Of a DNA stretch of 56,281 bases, positions 8,184 through 16,740 are shown piece by piece (within the stretch, counting starts at the first letter, position 1; each line of letters starts with the position of its first letter). Source of the stretch: Colwellia sp. GTDB lineage: Bacteria; Pseudomonadota; Gammaproteobacteria; Enterobacterales; Alteromonadaceae. The notes under the pieces are model-generated. The model saw only the letters and a program-made list of their open reading frames with translations. It made no database searches and was not told where the DNA came from. The translations under genes and the position numbers were made by a program. The stretch lies in contig NVWU01000005.1 of the NCBI GenBank assembly GCA_002733765.1, positions 1 to 56,281 of the forward strand. The letters run 5' to 3'.

Positions 8184-8948
8184 ATGAATAATGCCATCGC
8201 GTTAAAAAGTATTTTAACGAAAGAAACTCAACGTTTTTTACGTATTTGGGTACAAACCCTAGTACCGCCAGCCATTACTATTAGCTTATATTTTGTTATT
8301 TTTGGTTCTCTTATTGGTTCTCGTATTGGTGAAATGGGCGGCTTTGATTACATGTCGTTTATTGTACCCGGCTTAATTATGATGACAGTTATTACTAACT
8401 CATATTCAAATGTAGCTTCGTCTTTTTTTAGTGCTAAATGGCAACGAAACATTGAAGAAATGTTAGTAGCACCGGTACCAAATTGGGTAATTGTTGCTGG
8501 TTATGTTGGCGGCGGCATGGCGCGTGGTATTTTGGTGGGCTTAATTGTTACTTTGGTTTCATTATTGTTTGTTGATATTAAAATTCATAACATTTGGGTG
8601 ATCATAGCAACGGTATCGTTAACCTCGGCGACATTTTCTTTGGGTGGTTTGATTAATGCTATTTTTGCCAACAGCTTTGATGACATATCAATCATTCCCA
8701 CGTTTGTGCTAACGCCATTAACCTATCTTGGTGGGGTATTTTACTCTATTAGCTTGTTACCTGAATTTTGGCAAGGTGTGTCACAAATTAATCCTATCGT
8801 TTATATGGTTAATGCCTTTCGATACGGTTTTTTAGGTATTTCTGATGTTAACATTGTCACAGCCTTTTTAGTTATTGGCTTTTTTATTGTCACCTTATTC
8901 ACTATTGCAATGGTATTAATCAGTAAAGGCATAGGGTTAAGATCTTAA
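8184..8948 (+). CDS. yadH: ABC-2 type permease (YadH-like)
   Basis: The 254-residue inner-membrane protein has about six hydrophobic segments (near residues 25-45, 60-80, 105-130, 140-160, 170-190 and 225-245), matching ABC2_membrane permeases. I used ATG 8184 (M-N-N-A-I-A-L-K), which starts right after the ATPase stop codon, instead of a longer frame inside that gene. The stop codon overlaps the start of the next gene (TAATG), which suggests translational coupling. Forms the membrane half of the exporter with the preceding ATPase. Confidence 0.9.
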   Translation: MNNAIALKSILTKETQRFLRIWVQTLVPPAITISLYFVIFGSLIGSRIGEMGGFDYMSFIVPGLIMMTVITNSYSNVASSFFSAKWQRNIEEMLVAPVPNWVIVAGYVGGGMARGILVGLIVTLVSLLFVDIKIHNIWVIIATVSLTSATFSLGGLINAIFANSFDDISIIPTFVLTPLTYLGGVFYSISLLPEFWQGVSQINPIVYMVNAFRYGFLGISDVNIVTAFLVIGFFIVTLFTIAMVLISKGIGLRS

Positions 8949-9685
8949 TGAAGGTTACTATGGTTAAACAAAAAATAGTTGAACAAAAAAATACGTTGGG
9001 TGATTCTAAATCTATTATTACCAACCAAACAGGAATTCATGAAAAGTTAAATGATTTGGTAGCAAAGCATTTATCACACCCTTTTAAAAAACCTTATCAG
9101 CCGCATACTCAGCAGGCTTTTCAAGAAATGGATACGTTAGTACAAGCCTTTTTACAGGCGAATCCCGCTGGAGAAATTATTTTAGATGCTTGTTGTGGTG
9201 TTGGCCAAAGTAGCCGAATTTTAGCGCAGCAAAATCCACAAGCACTTGTGATTGGTGTCGATAAATCGGCGCACCGCATTAATCGAAATATAGAAGGCTT
9301 TGCACAAAAAAATGGCTATTGCGCACAAAATTATCATTTAGTACGTGCCGATTTAAATGATTTTTATCGTTTAGTTAAAGCCGCTAATTGGCCAGTAACT
9401 AAACATTATATTCTTTACCCTAATCCTTGGCCTAAATCTAAACATTTACAACGTCGCTGGCATGGTAGCGCGGTATTTCCACAAATGACAAATATTGGTA
9501 ATGTGTTAATATTGCGCAGTAATTGGCGTTTGTATTTGGAAGAATTTCAACAAGCAGCAAAACAAATAGCCTTGCATGGAGAGCTTTCTCAAGTTAACGT
9601 AGCAGTAGAACAAGCACTGACACCTTTTGAAGCTAAATACCAAGCCAGTGGCCAAGTATGTTGGCAGTTAACCTTATACAAGTAA
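8948..9685 (+). CDS. TrmB-like SAM-dependent methyltransferase (divergent tRNA m7G46 methyltransferase paralogue)
   Basis: The 245-residue protein has a variable N-terminus of about 50 residues, then a Rossmann methyltransferase core: I-L-D-A-C-C-G-V-G-Q-S-S (near 78, SAM binding), V-I-G-V-D-K-S, V-R-A-D-L, and the TrmB-family segment Y-P-N-P-W-P-K-S-K-H. Classical TrmB has P-D-P-W-H-K at this place and a T-D pair further on; here both aspartates are asparagine (P-N-P-W and S-N-W). It may therefore be a paralogue with altered or no m7G activity. Overlaps yadH by one base and is followed by panP with another TAATG overlap. Confidence 0.75.
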   Translation: MKVTMVKQKIVEQKNTLGDSKSIITNQTGIHEKLNDLVAKHLSHPFKKPYQPHTQQAFQEMDTLVQAFLQANPAGEIILDACCGVGQSSRILAQQNPQALVIGVDKSAHRINRNIEGFAQKNGYCAQNYHLVRADLNDFYRLVKAANWPVTKHYILYPNPWPKSKHLQRRWHGSAVFPQMTNIGNVLILRSNWRLYLEEFQQAAKQIALHGELSQVNVAVEQALTPFEAKYQASGQVCWQLTLYK

Positions 9686-11343
9686 TGATTAAAATGACAA
9701 CACCTAAACGTATAGCAGAAGCAACAAGTGAATCTTTACACCGTATATTTACTACTGCCGAAGCGCCAGACTCTACTTTAGGTCGTATTGAACAAGAAGT
9801 ATCTCAAAATTTAGCCGGCTTTCTCAATGATCATATTGTTGCCAGTAAAAATGCCTTAAGTGATATTGAACAAGATTTCATTAGTGCGCAGATTCCTGAA
9901 AAGCCTCAATTTGTTTCTGATCATATGCACCATTTACTTGATAAACTCGTCGCACATTCAGTACATACTGCTAGCCCTAGCTTTATCGGTCATATGACGT
10001 CAGCGTTACCCGCTTTTATTCTGCCCTTGTCTAAGTTAATGGTTGGTTTAAATCAAAACCTAGTCAAAGTAGAAACATCAAAAGCGTTTACCCCATTAGA
10101 GCGACAAGTGCTAGGTATGATGCATAACTTGGTTTACCAAGGAGATGACGATTTTTATCAGCAATGGTTACATAGTGCTAACCATTCTTTAGGCGCCTTT
10201 TGCTCTGGTGGTACGGTCGCTAATATTACCGCTTTATGGGTAGCTCGAAATAAATTACTAAAAGCCGATGGGGATTTTTCTGGTATCACCCGTGCAGGTT
10301 TGTTTGCTGCCTTACAACATTATGGTTATAAAGGTTTGGTGATTTTAGTATCAGAACGTGGCCATTATTCATTAAAAAAATCAGCAGATATCCTTGGCAT
10401 TGGACAAGACAGTGTTATCGCTATTCCAACCGATGAATACAATAAAATAGATTGCCAAAAACTTGCGCAAAAGTGCCAACAATTAACCGAGCAAAATATT
10501 AAGGTACTGGCGATTGTTGGTATTGCGGGTACTACTGAAACAGGTAATATTGACCCATTAAATGAAATGGCGGATATTGCAGAACAATACCAATGTCATT
10601 TTCATGTTGATGCCGCATGGGGAGGAGCAACGTTATTATCGAATAAGCACCGTTATTTACTTAACGGCGTTGAACGTGCTGACTCAGTGACTATTGACGC
10701 TCATAAACAAATGTATGTACCTATGGGCGCGGGCTTAATATTATTTAAAAACCCTTCGGCTGTGGTTGATATTGAACATCATGCCGAATATATAGTGCGC
10801 AAAGGCTCAAAAGATTTAGGCAGTCATACCCTAGAAGGCTCTCGCTCTGGTGTGGCTATGCTCGTTTACGCTAGCTTGCATATTATTAGCCGCCCAGGCT
10901 ACGAAATGTTAATTAATCAAGCGATAGAAAAAGCAGAATATTTTGCCGATATTATTAGTTGTCATGAAAGTTTTGAATTGATTACTAAACCCGAATTATG
11001 TTTATTAACTTATCGTTATGTGCCAAAGACAGTACAAATTTTTCTGGCTAAAGCTGGGGTTAACGGTGATAGCAAAACACAAGATGAGATAAATTTATTG
11101 ATAGGGCAACTTACTAAGTTTATTCAAAAACGCCAACGAGAAGATGGCCGCTCGTTTGTTTCACGTACACGTATTGAAGTAGCCCGTTATGGCGGTGAAA
11201 AAGTAATTGTTTTTCGCGTAGTACTTGCCAACCCGTTAACCAGTAAAGAAATCCTTCACGATATTTTGGCTGAACAATGTTTACTTGCACAAGAAAGCGA
11301 ACTTTATTTACCGCAACTATTAGCATTATCAAGCGAACAATAA
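9685..11343 (+). CDS. panP: PLP-dependent decarboxylase, PanP type (aspartate 1-decarboxylase or glutamate decarboxylase)
   Basis: Fold-type I group II decarboxylase of about 552 residues. Visible are F-C-S-G-G-T-V-A-N (phosphate site), the H-V-D-A-A-W-G-G motif contacting the cofactor, and D-A-H-K-Q with the PLP-binding lysine. PanP supplies beta-alanine for pantothenate and CoA synthesis in Vibrio-like bacteria that lack PanD, and some members act on glutamate. I chose ATG 9685, which overlaps the preceding stop (TAATG); ATG 9694 (M-T-T-P-K-R) is an equally good alternative. It is last in the yadGH-methyltransferase operon. Confidence 0.85.
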   Translation: MIKMTTPKRIAEATSESLHRIFTTAEAPDSTLGRIEQEVSQNLAGFLNDHIVASKNALSDIEQDFISAQIPEKPQFVSDHMHHLLDKLVAHSVHTASPSFIGHMTSALPAFILPLSKLMVGLNQNLVKVETSKAFTPLERQVLGMMHNLVYQGDDDFYQQWLHSANHSLGAFCSGGTVANITALWVARNKLLKADGDFSGITRAGLFAALQHYGYKGLVILVSERGHYSLKKSADILGIGQDSVIAIPTDEYNKIDCQKLAQKCQQLTEQNIKVLAIVGIAGTTETGNIDPLNEMADIAEQYQCHFHVDAAWGGATLLSNKHRYLLNGVERADSVTIDAHKQMYVPMGAGLILFKNPSAVVDIEHHAEYIVRKGSKDLGSHTLEGSRSGVAMLVYASLHIISRPGYEMLINQAIEKAEYFADIISCHESFELITKPELCLLTYRYVPKTVQIFLAKAGVNGDSKTQDEINLLIGQLTKFIQKRQREDGRSFVSRTRIEVARYGGEKVIVFRVVLANPLTSKEILHDILAEQCLLAQESELYLPQLLALSSEQ

Positions 11344-11501
11344 CCAAAAATAATGGTATTCTGCACTCGTTAACAAATATTTAAATTCGCACCAATATTA
11401 TTAAATATAATGTATATTGATTGATATGTTCTACACACTGGCTAAACGCTAATACTGTTTATTCAGCACCTAAATAACCACCTTATTGAAAAATAACTTA
11501 A

Positions 11502-11569
11502 TATACCCGTATATGGGTCAGAAGTAATTTGAATATCCTCCATATGGGGGATATGTCTAGACGGGTATA
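11502..11569. repeat. Nested inverted-repeat element (MITE- or REP-like)
   Basis: TATACCCGT (11502-11510) and ACGGGTATA (11561-11569) are perfect inverted ends of a 68-bp unit. A nearly perfect 22-bp palindrome centred on CCATATGG (11533-11554) lies inside. It stands 35 bases upstream of the DUF3422 gene and may lie in its leader. No coding capacity. Confidence 0.6.
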
Positions 11570-11604
11570 GTGGTTAACATATACCAGACAAAAATATAAA
11601 TAGT

Positions 11605-12966
11605 ATGGAGAGTAGTACTTTGTTAAATAAAATAATATCTAATGATTTATCTGAAAGTACTTTGCCACCTTTATCCTTATTAAGTAAATTATCAACCCAC
11701 CCGCTACGGGAAAAACTTTATAATGAATTACACAATAGGCCTTTTCCATCCATATCATGTCCTGCTCAACTCACCCATATCGCTATTTTACATCAAGGGG
11801 AATTAAAGCAACAAGAGCATGAATTTATCTCATTGTTATGTAACATATTTCAAGTAAACTCACCCGCGAAATCAATGCCATGTTTTTATCAAGATTTTGG
11901 TTTATTCAGCCTTCGTTGGGAGCGTCACCTTGAATATTCCACCTATACTTTTATTCACCAAGCGCCGTTAACTGATCAACCCTTTGTTAAAAATGCGATC
12001 AATTATGTTCCTAGTAATTGGCTTGAGAAAATGCCCGGTCAAGTAATTGCTGCTGTGCACTTGATCATTGAATCTGAAAATATTGATAAAGCAAGAACAC
12101 ACAAAGTTGAAAGATATTTTGACCATCTGCCATTGATCGCCAGCGCTCCCTTACATTCACAGGCGAAAGTATGGAGTTCATTTAAATTACATGAAGATGG
12201 TTTTGGTCGTTTTCTGATATACCAGCAAAACCTATCCGCAGCGCAGATCGGACGCTTAGTACAACAATTATTACAGCTCGATACTTACCGCTTAATGGCA
12301 ACACTTGGGTTACCATTAGCACAAGCAATTAATAGTGAGCTTAATCAACTCGATTTACAACTGCAAAAAGTTACTACTTGCATCGCATTAGGGACTGATA
12401 AAAGTGATAGAGAACTACTAACACAAGTATCTAAAATAGCAGCAAAAGTGGAAGATTATCGTAGTCAAAGCACTTACCGCTTCTCTGCCACTAATGCCTA
12501 TTACGACGTTGCATTGCAACGGATGGAAGAACTAAAAGAAGAAGAGGTTCCCGGCTATATAACCTTACAAGAATTTTTAATGCGTAGAATTACGCCAGCC
12601 GTTAAAACCTGCCAAACAGCTTCTAACCATTTAGAAGATATTTCTAGAAGAGTCACCCGTGCTAGTGATTTATTACGCACACGTGTTGAAATGGTGTTAC
12701 AAGAACAAAATCAAACCTTATTAAAATCAATGAACCATCGTGCTCATGTACAAATGCGCTTGCAACAAACGGTTGAAGGTTTATCAGTTGCTGCGATCAG
12801 TTATTACGGCATGCAATTATTTGAAACCATGTTAACGTCATTACCCACTTTTGGTATTGAATATAACCATGAACTAGTCAGTGGCTTTGCTGTACCGATT
12901 GTTATTGGCATTGTTTTTATTGGCACACGCTTTGTACATAAGCGCTTACTGAAAGGGTTAAAGTAA
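11605..12966 (+). CDS. DUF3422 family membrane-anchored protein
   Basis: The 453-residue protein begins with an H-P-L-R-E-K-L-Y-N-E-L-H-N-R-P-F motif near residue 32, typical of DUF3422. A long, mostly helical middle with coiled-coil character (about 235-390) follows, then two hydrophobic segments (about 395-415 and 425-445) that should anchor it in the inner membrane with a basic tail K-R-L-L-K-G-L-K. The family function is unknown. ATG 11605 is preceded by only a weak RBS. It stands alone between panP and the convergent LRR kinase. Confidence 0.8.
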   Translation: MESSTLLNKIISNDLSESTLPPLSLLSKLSTHPLREKLYNELHNRPFPSISCPAQLTHIAILHQGELKQQEHEFISLLCNIFQVNSPAKSMPCFYQDFGLFSLRWERHLEYSTYTFIHQAPLTDQPFVKNAINYVPSNWLEKMPGQVIAAVHLIIESENIDKARTHKVERYFDHLPLIASAPLHSQAKVWSSFKLHEDGFGRFLIYQQNLSAAQIGRLVQQLLQLDTYRLMATLGLPLAQAINSELNQLDLQLQKVTTCIALGTDKSDRELLTQVSKIAAKVEDYRSQSTYRFSATNAYYDVALQRMEELKEEEVPGYITLQEFLMRRITPAVKTCQTASNHLEDISRRVTRASDLLRTRVEMVLQEQNQTLLKSMNHRAHVQMRLQQTVEGLSVAAISYYGMQLFETMLTSLPTFGIEYNHELVSGFAVPIVIGIVFIGTRFVHKRLLKGLK

Positions 12967-13082
12967 GTCAATCTGCATATACCTAAGCGACTTCAAGATA
13001 CAAGTTTCAGGACTACAGAGCAGCCGGCTGTAAGTTATGCCTTTAGCGCTCTACATCATTATTTGATTTTTTTGTAAAACCA

Positions 13083-14321
13083 CTAATTAATTTTCTGCTC
13101 AACCATTTTAAATTGAAGGCTATTTTTATCTTGCTCATTACAAATACTTAATAAATCGTCAATAAAATGGTGAAGTGCGCGGCGTTCAACTCTCTGAATT
13201 AATCTTTGCTGCTCGTCCGTTAGCATATGATACATAGTAGCTGCACCAAAATCGCCAAAAATTATATTCGCGTTTTCATCAAATAAGGTGTTATGCGCGT
13301 ATAAATCACCATGGCACACTTGGTTTGAATGCAAATGTTCAAATACATTTTCCATTTGCATAACTATCTTATCAATTTGCTTAATGCTTAATGTAAAGCT
13401 TTTTGGAAAGGTATCACGAGTACAGCTTTTAAAGCAGGGAGGTAGCCCTAAATTGCTAAAACTATCAGGTATCAAGCTCATTATTAACGCTAAATACCCT
13501 TGTTCATTTACTTGCGCTAAAGAACGAATTATATTTTTATGATTGCCTGTTTTTAAACACGCTTGTAATTCGTCTTCTGGGTAACCATCGCTAGTCACTT
13601 CACCTTTAAATACTTTAACCGCAATTTCATCAGGAAAAGTCTGTTGTCTTTTAGTCCACGTAGCCCTTGAAATAACACCTGAAGCGCCTTGTCCAAGCAC
13701 ATTGTGCAATATGAAGCTTGATGCTGGCAATGAAGGCACTGAGTCTATATTGAGATTTGAGCGACTAAACGGGTTACCGGAAAACGCAAACCATGCAAGT
13801 TTGGGCAATCTTAATAATTGATCTGGGCACTCCGTCAACTTGTTGGCTGAAATACGGACTAATTCAAGATTTCTCGACTGAGCTAATGTTAACGGCAGTA
13901 CTGTTAACCTATTCCCCGCTAATGCCAATTTTTGTAGTTGTGGGCGCTCGCCTAAGGAGTCAGGTAAAACTTCAATACAGTTATCCGTTAATATTAACCA
14001 ACGTAATTTAGGCGGTAATGCCGTTGTGGGCACCTGATTAATTTGATTAGATTTAAAGCCGACCATTTCTAAATTATTACATTGGCCGAGTACTTCTGGT
14101 AGTGTTTCAAAACGATTGTTTGAGGCGAAAATTATTTTAAGTTTTTTTAGCTGCCCGAACTCATTTGGCAGTGATGTTAATTTATTATGGGATAAATCTA
14201 GAATTTCCAAGCTATCTGCTAGTGAAATAATTTCTAATGGGAATGATGTTAAATTTTCAGAGAGTGTTAAACGCTGAACTCCAATCAACTCACCAGATTT
14301 TAATTGAGAAAGAGTATGCAT
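13083..14321 (-). CDS. Leucine-rich-repeat protein kinase
   Basis: The 412-residue protein has a dual layout. Residues about 20-190 hold seven to eight leucine-rich repeats of 23 residues (L-x-x-L-x-L-x-x-N-x-L-x-x-L-P). Residues about 205-400 form a Ser/Thr-kinase-like domain: glycine loop L-G-Q-G-A-S-G-V, lysine in I-A-V-K-V-F, catalytic loop H-G-D-L-Y-A-H-N and metal motif G-D-F-G-A-A. All key residues are present although the domain is short, so it is probably active. No membrane segment or signal peptide is seen. Such fusions occur in Pseudomonas and Alteromonadales, with unknown targets. Convergent with the DUF3422 gene. Confidence 0.85.
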   Translation of the reverse strand: MHTLSQLKSGELIGVQRLTLSENLTSFPLEIISLADSLEILDLSHNKLTSLPNEFGQLKKLKIIFASNNRFETLPEVLGQCNNLEMVGFKSNQINQVPTTALPPKLRWLILTDNCIEVLPDSLGERPQLQKLALAGNRLTVLPLTLAQSRNLELVRISANKLTECPDQLLRLPKLAWFAFSGNPFSRSNLNIDSVPSLPASSFILHNVLGQGASGVISRATWTKRQQTFPDEIAVKVFKGEVTSDGYPEDELQACLKTGNHKNIIRSLAQVNEQGYLALIMSLIPDSFSNLGLPPCFKSCTRDTFPKSFTLSIKQIDKIVMQMENVFEHLHSNQVCHGDLYAHNTLFDENANIIFGDFGAATMYHMLTDEQQRLIQRVERRALHHFIDDLLSICNEQDKNSLQFKMVEQKIN

Positions 14322-14613
14322 TATTAATCCATTACTATTATTTGTAGATATGCTAAAAATGCGGCAGTTTACTCGAACCGAGGCATAAAATATAGATAAT
14401 TTAGTTTAAATGCTGTAACCGATACAATTGAAAAAACATCAATAAATGTGGGTAAACTCTAATTTAATCAAATTATTGAAAAATTGCATTCACTAAAACA
14501 CTTGAACACTAAGTATACTATTTATGTGAAAAATAGTTTCGCATGCTTTGCGCTAACGATATGCTACAATTACACTATATTTTCAGTTTATTTTACCCTG
14601 TACGGATTTATTC

Positions 14614-15492
14614 ATGGCTAAACAATCGCTTTGTATTAGAGAGAAAACCATTTTTGACGGCATATTTACTAAATATTTTTTAAAATCGTTATTTGCTTTA
14701 TGGTTTAAATTAGCGGGTTGGAAGGTGTGTAAGTTTCCCCCTGAAGGTGCAGGTGTAGCAATTGCCGCACCCCACACCTCTAACTGGGATTTTATTTATG
14801 CACTTGGCGCTGCCATTTTGCAAGATGTAAAAATATACTTTTCCATTAAAGACAGTCTATGTAAAGTACCTTTATTAGGAAGATGGCTAATGTGGCTTGG
14901 TGCCATTCCAATTGATCGCTCATCAAAAGGAGTTGGTCAAGTACAGCAAATCAAAAAGTTTATTGAATCGCAAAAGAAACAATCGGAAAATGGAAAAAGA
15001 ATATTTTTCTTATTTACTCCAGAAGGCACTCGTGGCCTAGTAAATAAATGGAAAGCGGGTTTTTATCATATTGCTCAAGGTTGTGAATTACCCATTTTTC
15101 TCGCTAAAGTTGATTATTTAAATAAAGAGACCGGGGTATTTCATACTTTTCAACCAACAGGAAATAAAAAGGAAGATATTAGCGCTATTCAAGCCTCTTA
15201 TGAAAGTATTCAAGGTAAATATCCAAAATTGCAATTTCCGCATTATATAGGCCGCTTACCGACAATATCTGATTCCGAAGCAGCAATCATTCGCGCGCTT
15301 TATTCACTTAAAGGTGTAGCAACCAAAATGGAAATAGGCACTAAAGCGAAAGTAGCCGAGTTATCAAGTACCATGCTTACCTTATTGATAGAAAAGGGCT
15401 TATTAGAGAAAAGTAATACTAATAATACCACCACCTACCAACTCACTTTTGCCGGTAAAGGCTACTGCTTACATTTATCACCCATGCCTTAA
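14614..15492 (+). CDS. PlsC-like acyltransferase with extra C-terminal domain
   Basis: The protein of 292 residues has an acyltransferase domain at about residues 30-190: the catalytic H-T-S-N-W-D (HX4D, near 54), F-S-I-K-D-S and the phosphate-binding T-P-E-G-T-R-G (near 150). This suggests transfer of an acyl chain to a lysophospholipid or similar acceptor at the inner membrane. A further stretch at about 225-290 (I-R-A-L-Y-S-L-K-G-V-A-T ... L-L-I-E-K-G-L-L-E ... Y-Q-L-T-F-A-G-K-G-Y) has the helix-helix-wing look of a small winged-helix domain, which is unusual for PlsC. The start ATG follows a weak RBS. Convergent with the S10 operon. Confidence 0.75.
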   Translation: MAKQSLCIREKTIFDGIFTKYFLKSLFALWFKLAGWKVCKFPPEGAGVAIAAPHTSNWDFIYALGAAILQDVKIYFSIKDSLCKVPLLGRWLMWLGAIPIDRSSKGVGQVQQIKKFIESQKKQSENGKRIFFLFTPEGTRGLVNKWKAGFYHIAQGCELPIFLAKVDYLNKETGVFHTFQPTGNKKEDISAIQASYESIQGKYPKLQFPHYIGRLPTISDSEAAIIRALYSLKGVATKMEIGTKAKVAELSSTMLTLLIEKGLLEKSNTNNTTTYQLTFAGKGYCLHLSPMP

Positions 15493-15627
15493 AATTACGT
15501 TCAAGGTCTTTAGCCTAATTAACAAAGCATTAAGTATTGCCTCATAAAGACCGACAACGTCGGCTAAACTCTACTTCTATTATAGGGCTGCCTTAAAGGT
15601 TGGTCCTATTATCAAACTTTCACCTAT

Positions 15628-15665
15628 AAAAAAAGACCCTAACAAATTAGTGCTAGAGTCTTTTT
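15628..15665 (-). terminator. Outer terminator (duplicated copy)
   Basis: AAAAAGAC...CTA pairs with TAG...GTCTTTTT around an A-rich loop. It is the diverged partner of the terminator at 15796-15833, with T tracts on both sides. It may act as a backup for the S10 operon and for the convergent acyltransferase gene. Confidence 0.6.
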
Positions 15666-15705
15666 AAGTCACTTCGTTAAAGTCTGATTCTGTATAAAAA
15701 CCAAA

Positions 15706-15741
15706 TTAAGCTTTAGTAGTAATATTTACTAAATGTTCACT
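15706..15741 (-). pseudogene. Remnant of the rpsQ 3' end
   Basis: Read on the minus strand, 15741-15706 gives S-E-H-L-V-N-I-T-T-K-A and a stop, matching the intact RpsQ tail ([11 protein letters not shown], stop) at 15873-15908. The similarity continues past the stop into the terminator. No start codon or upstream part of rpsQ is present, so it is a non-functional fragment left by a duplication. Confidence 0.7.
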
Positions 15742-15795
15742 TTGTTTATATATGGGCACACTTAGAGCTTAACTCTATTATAAAGTTTTACTTAT

Positions 15796-15833
15796 AAAAA
15801 AAGCCCTTAACAAATGAATGTTAGGGGCTTTTT
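15796..15833 (-). terminator. Terminator of the S10 operon
   Basis: AAAAAGCCCTTAACA and TGTTAGGGGCTTTTT form a strong hairpin with one G-T pair, about 40 bases after the rpsQ stop codon on the minus strand, followed by a T run. It shows that transcription is meant to end here and not continue into a spc operon. Confidence 0.85.
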
Positions 15834-15872
15834 AAGTAACTTCGTTAAAGTCTAATTCAGTATAAAACTAAA

Positions 15873-16124
15873 TTAAGCTTTAGTGATAACGTCAACTAAA
15901 GTCCAGTTTTTAGACTTAGAGATTGGCGCTACTTCACGAATGGTTACTACATCACCTTCGTTACATACGTTAGTTTCATCATGCGCTTTCAACTTAGTTG
16001 AACGCGTGATGTACTTACCGTACATAGGATGCTTAACTCGACGTTCAATCATTACAACAATAGACTTATCCATTTTGTTACTGATTACGACGCCTTGTAT
16101 TGTGCGGATTTTAGTTTCGCTCAT
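15873..16124 (-). CDS. rpsQ: 30S ribosomal protein S17
   Basis: The 83-residue primary 16S rRNA-binding protein of the 30S subunit is recognised by its N-terminus ([16 protein letters not shown]) and the [11 protein letters not shown] motif. Full length. It is the last gene of the S10 operon, and its start overlaps the rpmC stop by one base. Unlike most gammaproteobacteria, rplN does not follow; a terminator and a decayed copy of the gene's own 3' end do. Confidence 0.98.
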   Translation of the reverse strand: MSETKIRTIQGVVISNKMDKSIVVMIERRVKHPMYGKYITRSTKLKAHDETNVCNEGDVVTIREVAPISKSKNWTLVDVITKA

Positions 16125-16315
16125 TACTTACCAGCCTTTTCAGTTATGATAGTCTTAACACGTGCAATGTTGCGACGTACGATTCTTAGCAAGTGAGTTT
16201 GTGCTAATTGACCAGTGCTTGCTTGCATGCGGTAGTTAAACTGCTCGCGTAAAAGCGCTAGTAATTCAGCGTTAAGCTCTTCAATGCTTTTTGCTTTAAG
16301 TTCGCTAACTTTCAT
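16124..16315 (-). CDS. rpmC: 50S ribosomal protein L29
   Basis: The 63-residue protein is a normal-length L29, with the helical hairpin [10 protein letters not shown] and [14 protein letters not shown]. It lies at the polypeptide exit tunnel of the 50S subunit. It overlaps rplP and rpsQ by one base each (ATGTAA-type junctions), indicating translational coupling in the S10 operon. Confidence 0.98.
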   Translation of the reverse strand: MKVSELKAKSIEELNAELLALLREQFNYRMQASTGQLAQTHLLRIVRRNIARVKTIITEKAGK

Positions 16316-16728
16316 TACATTACCGTCCTAGTTACGAAGGTAGTTTTAAACGGAAGTTTAGCTGCTGCTAAAGCAAATGCTTCGCGTGCTATTTCTTCAG
16401 AAACACCTTCCATTTCATAAAGAACACGACCAGGAAGAATTTGGCAAACCCAATATTCTACTGAACCTTTACCTTTACCCATACGAACCTCAAGAGGTTT
16501 TTTGGTAATTGGCTTATCAGGGAATACACGGATCCAGATTTTACCTTGACGCTTAACGTGACGAGTCATTGCTCGACGTGCGGCTTCAATTTGGCGTGCA
16601 GTCATACGACCACGTTCAACCGATTTTAAACCGAAAGTACCGAAGCTAACTGAGCTACCGACCTGTGCAAGACCACGGTTGCGCATTTTAAATTGCTTAC
16701 GGAATTTAGTACGTTTTGGTTGTAACAT
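16315..16728 (-). CDS. rplP: 50S ribosomal protein L16
   Basis: The protein has 137 residues, beginning [12 protein letters not shown] and containing [17 protein letters not shown] and [12 protein letters not shown]16 shapes the A-site tRNA binding area of the 50S subunit. The conserved arginine-rich region modified in E. coli is present. Twelve bases separate it from rpsC. Confidence 0.98.
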   Translation of the reverse strand: MLQPKRTKFRKQFKMRNRGLAQVGSSVSFGTFGLKSVERGRMTARQIEAARRAMTRHVKRQGKIWIRVFPDKPITKKPLEVRMGKGKGSVEYWVCQILPGRVLYEMEGVSEEIAREAFALAAAKLPFKTTFVTRTVM

Positions 16729-16740
16729 TACTTATTCCTC

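Larger units (their letters stand above)
15609..15872 (-). repeat. Tandem duplication (period about 167 bp) of the rpsQ 3' end and its terminator
   Basis: The segment around 15609-15741 repeats the segment around 15775-15908 in the same order: CTATTAT, a terminator hairpin, AAGT-ACTTCGTTAAAGTCT, TGTATAAAA and AATTAAGCTTTAGT. The AATTAAG blocks start at 15704 and 15871, giving the 167-bp period. The outer copy has drifted by many substitutions. It accounts for most of the otherwise gene-free stretch 15493-15872; the rest (15493-15608) holds only a short CCGAC/GTCGG hairpin near 15572. Confidence 0.75.

Noticed and set aside
12967..13082. Possible small RNA between the DUF3422 and LRR-kinase genes
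   Set aside because: The CAGCCGGCTG palindrome is short, and there is no promoter, T run or further structure; it may be a decayed repeat.
15800..15828. attC-like ends (GCCCTTAACA ... TGTTAGGGGC) beyond rpsQ
   Set aside because: The unit is only about 29 bp, has no L boxes, and its T runs and position make it a terminator; it is far from the integron.
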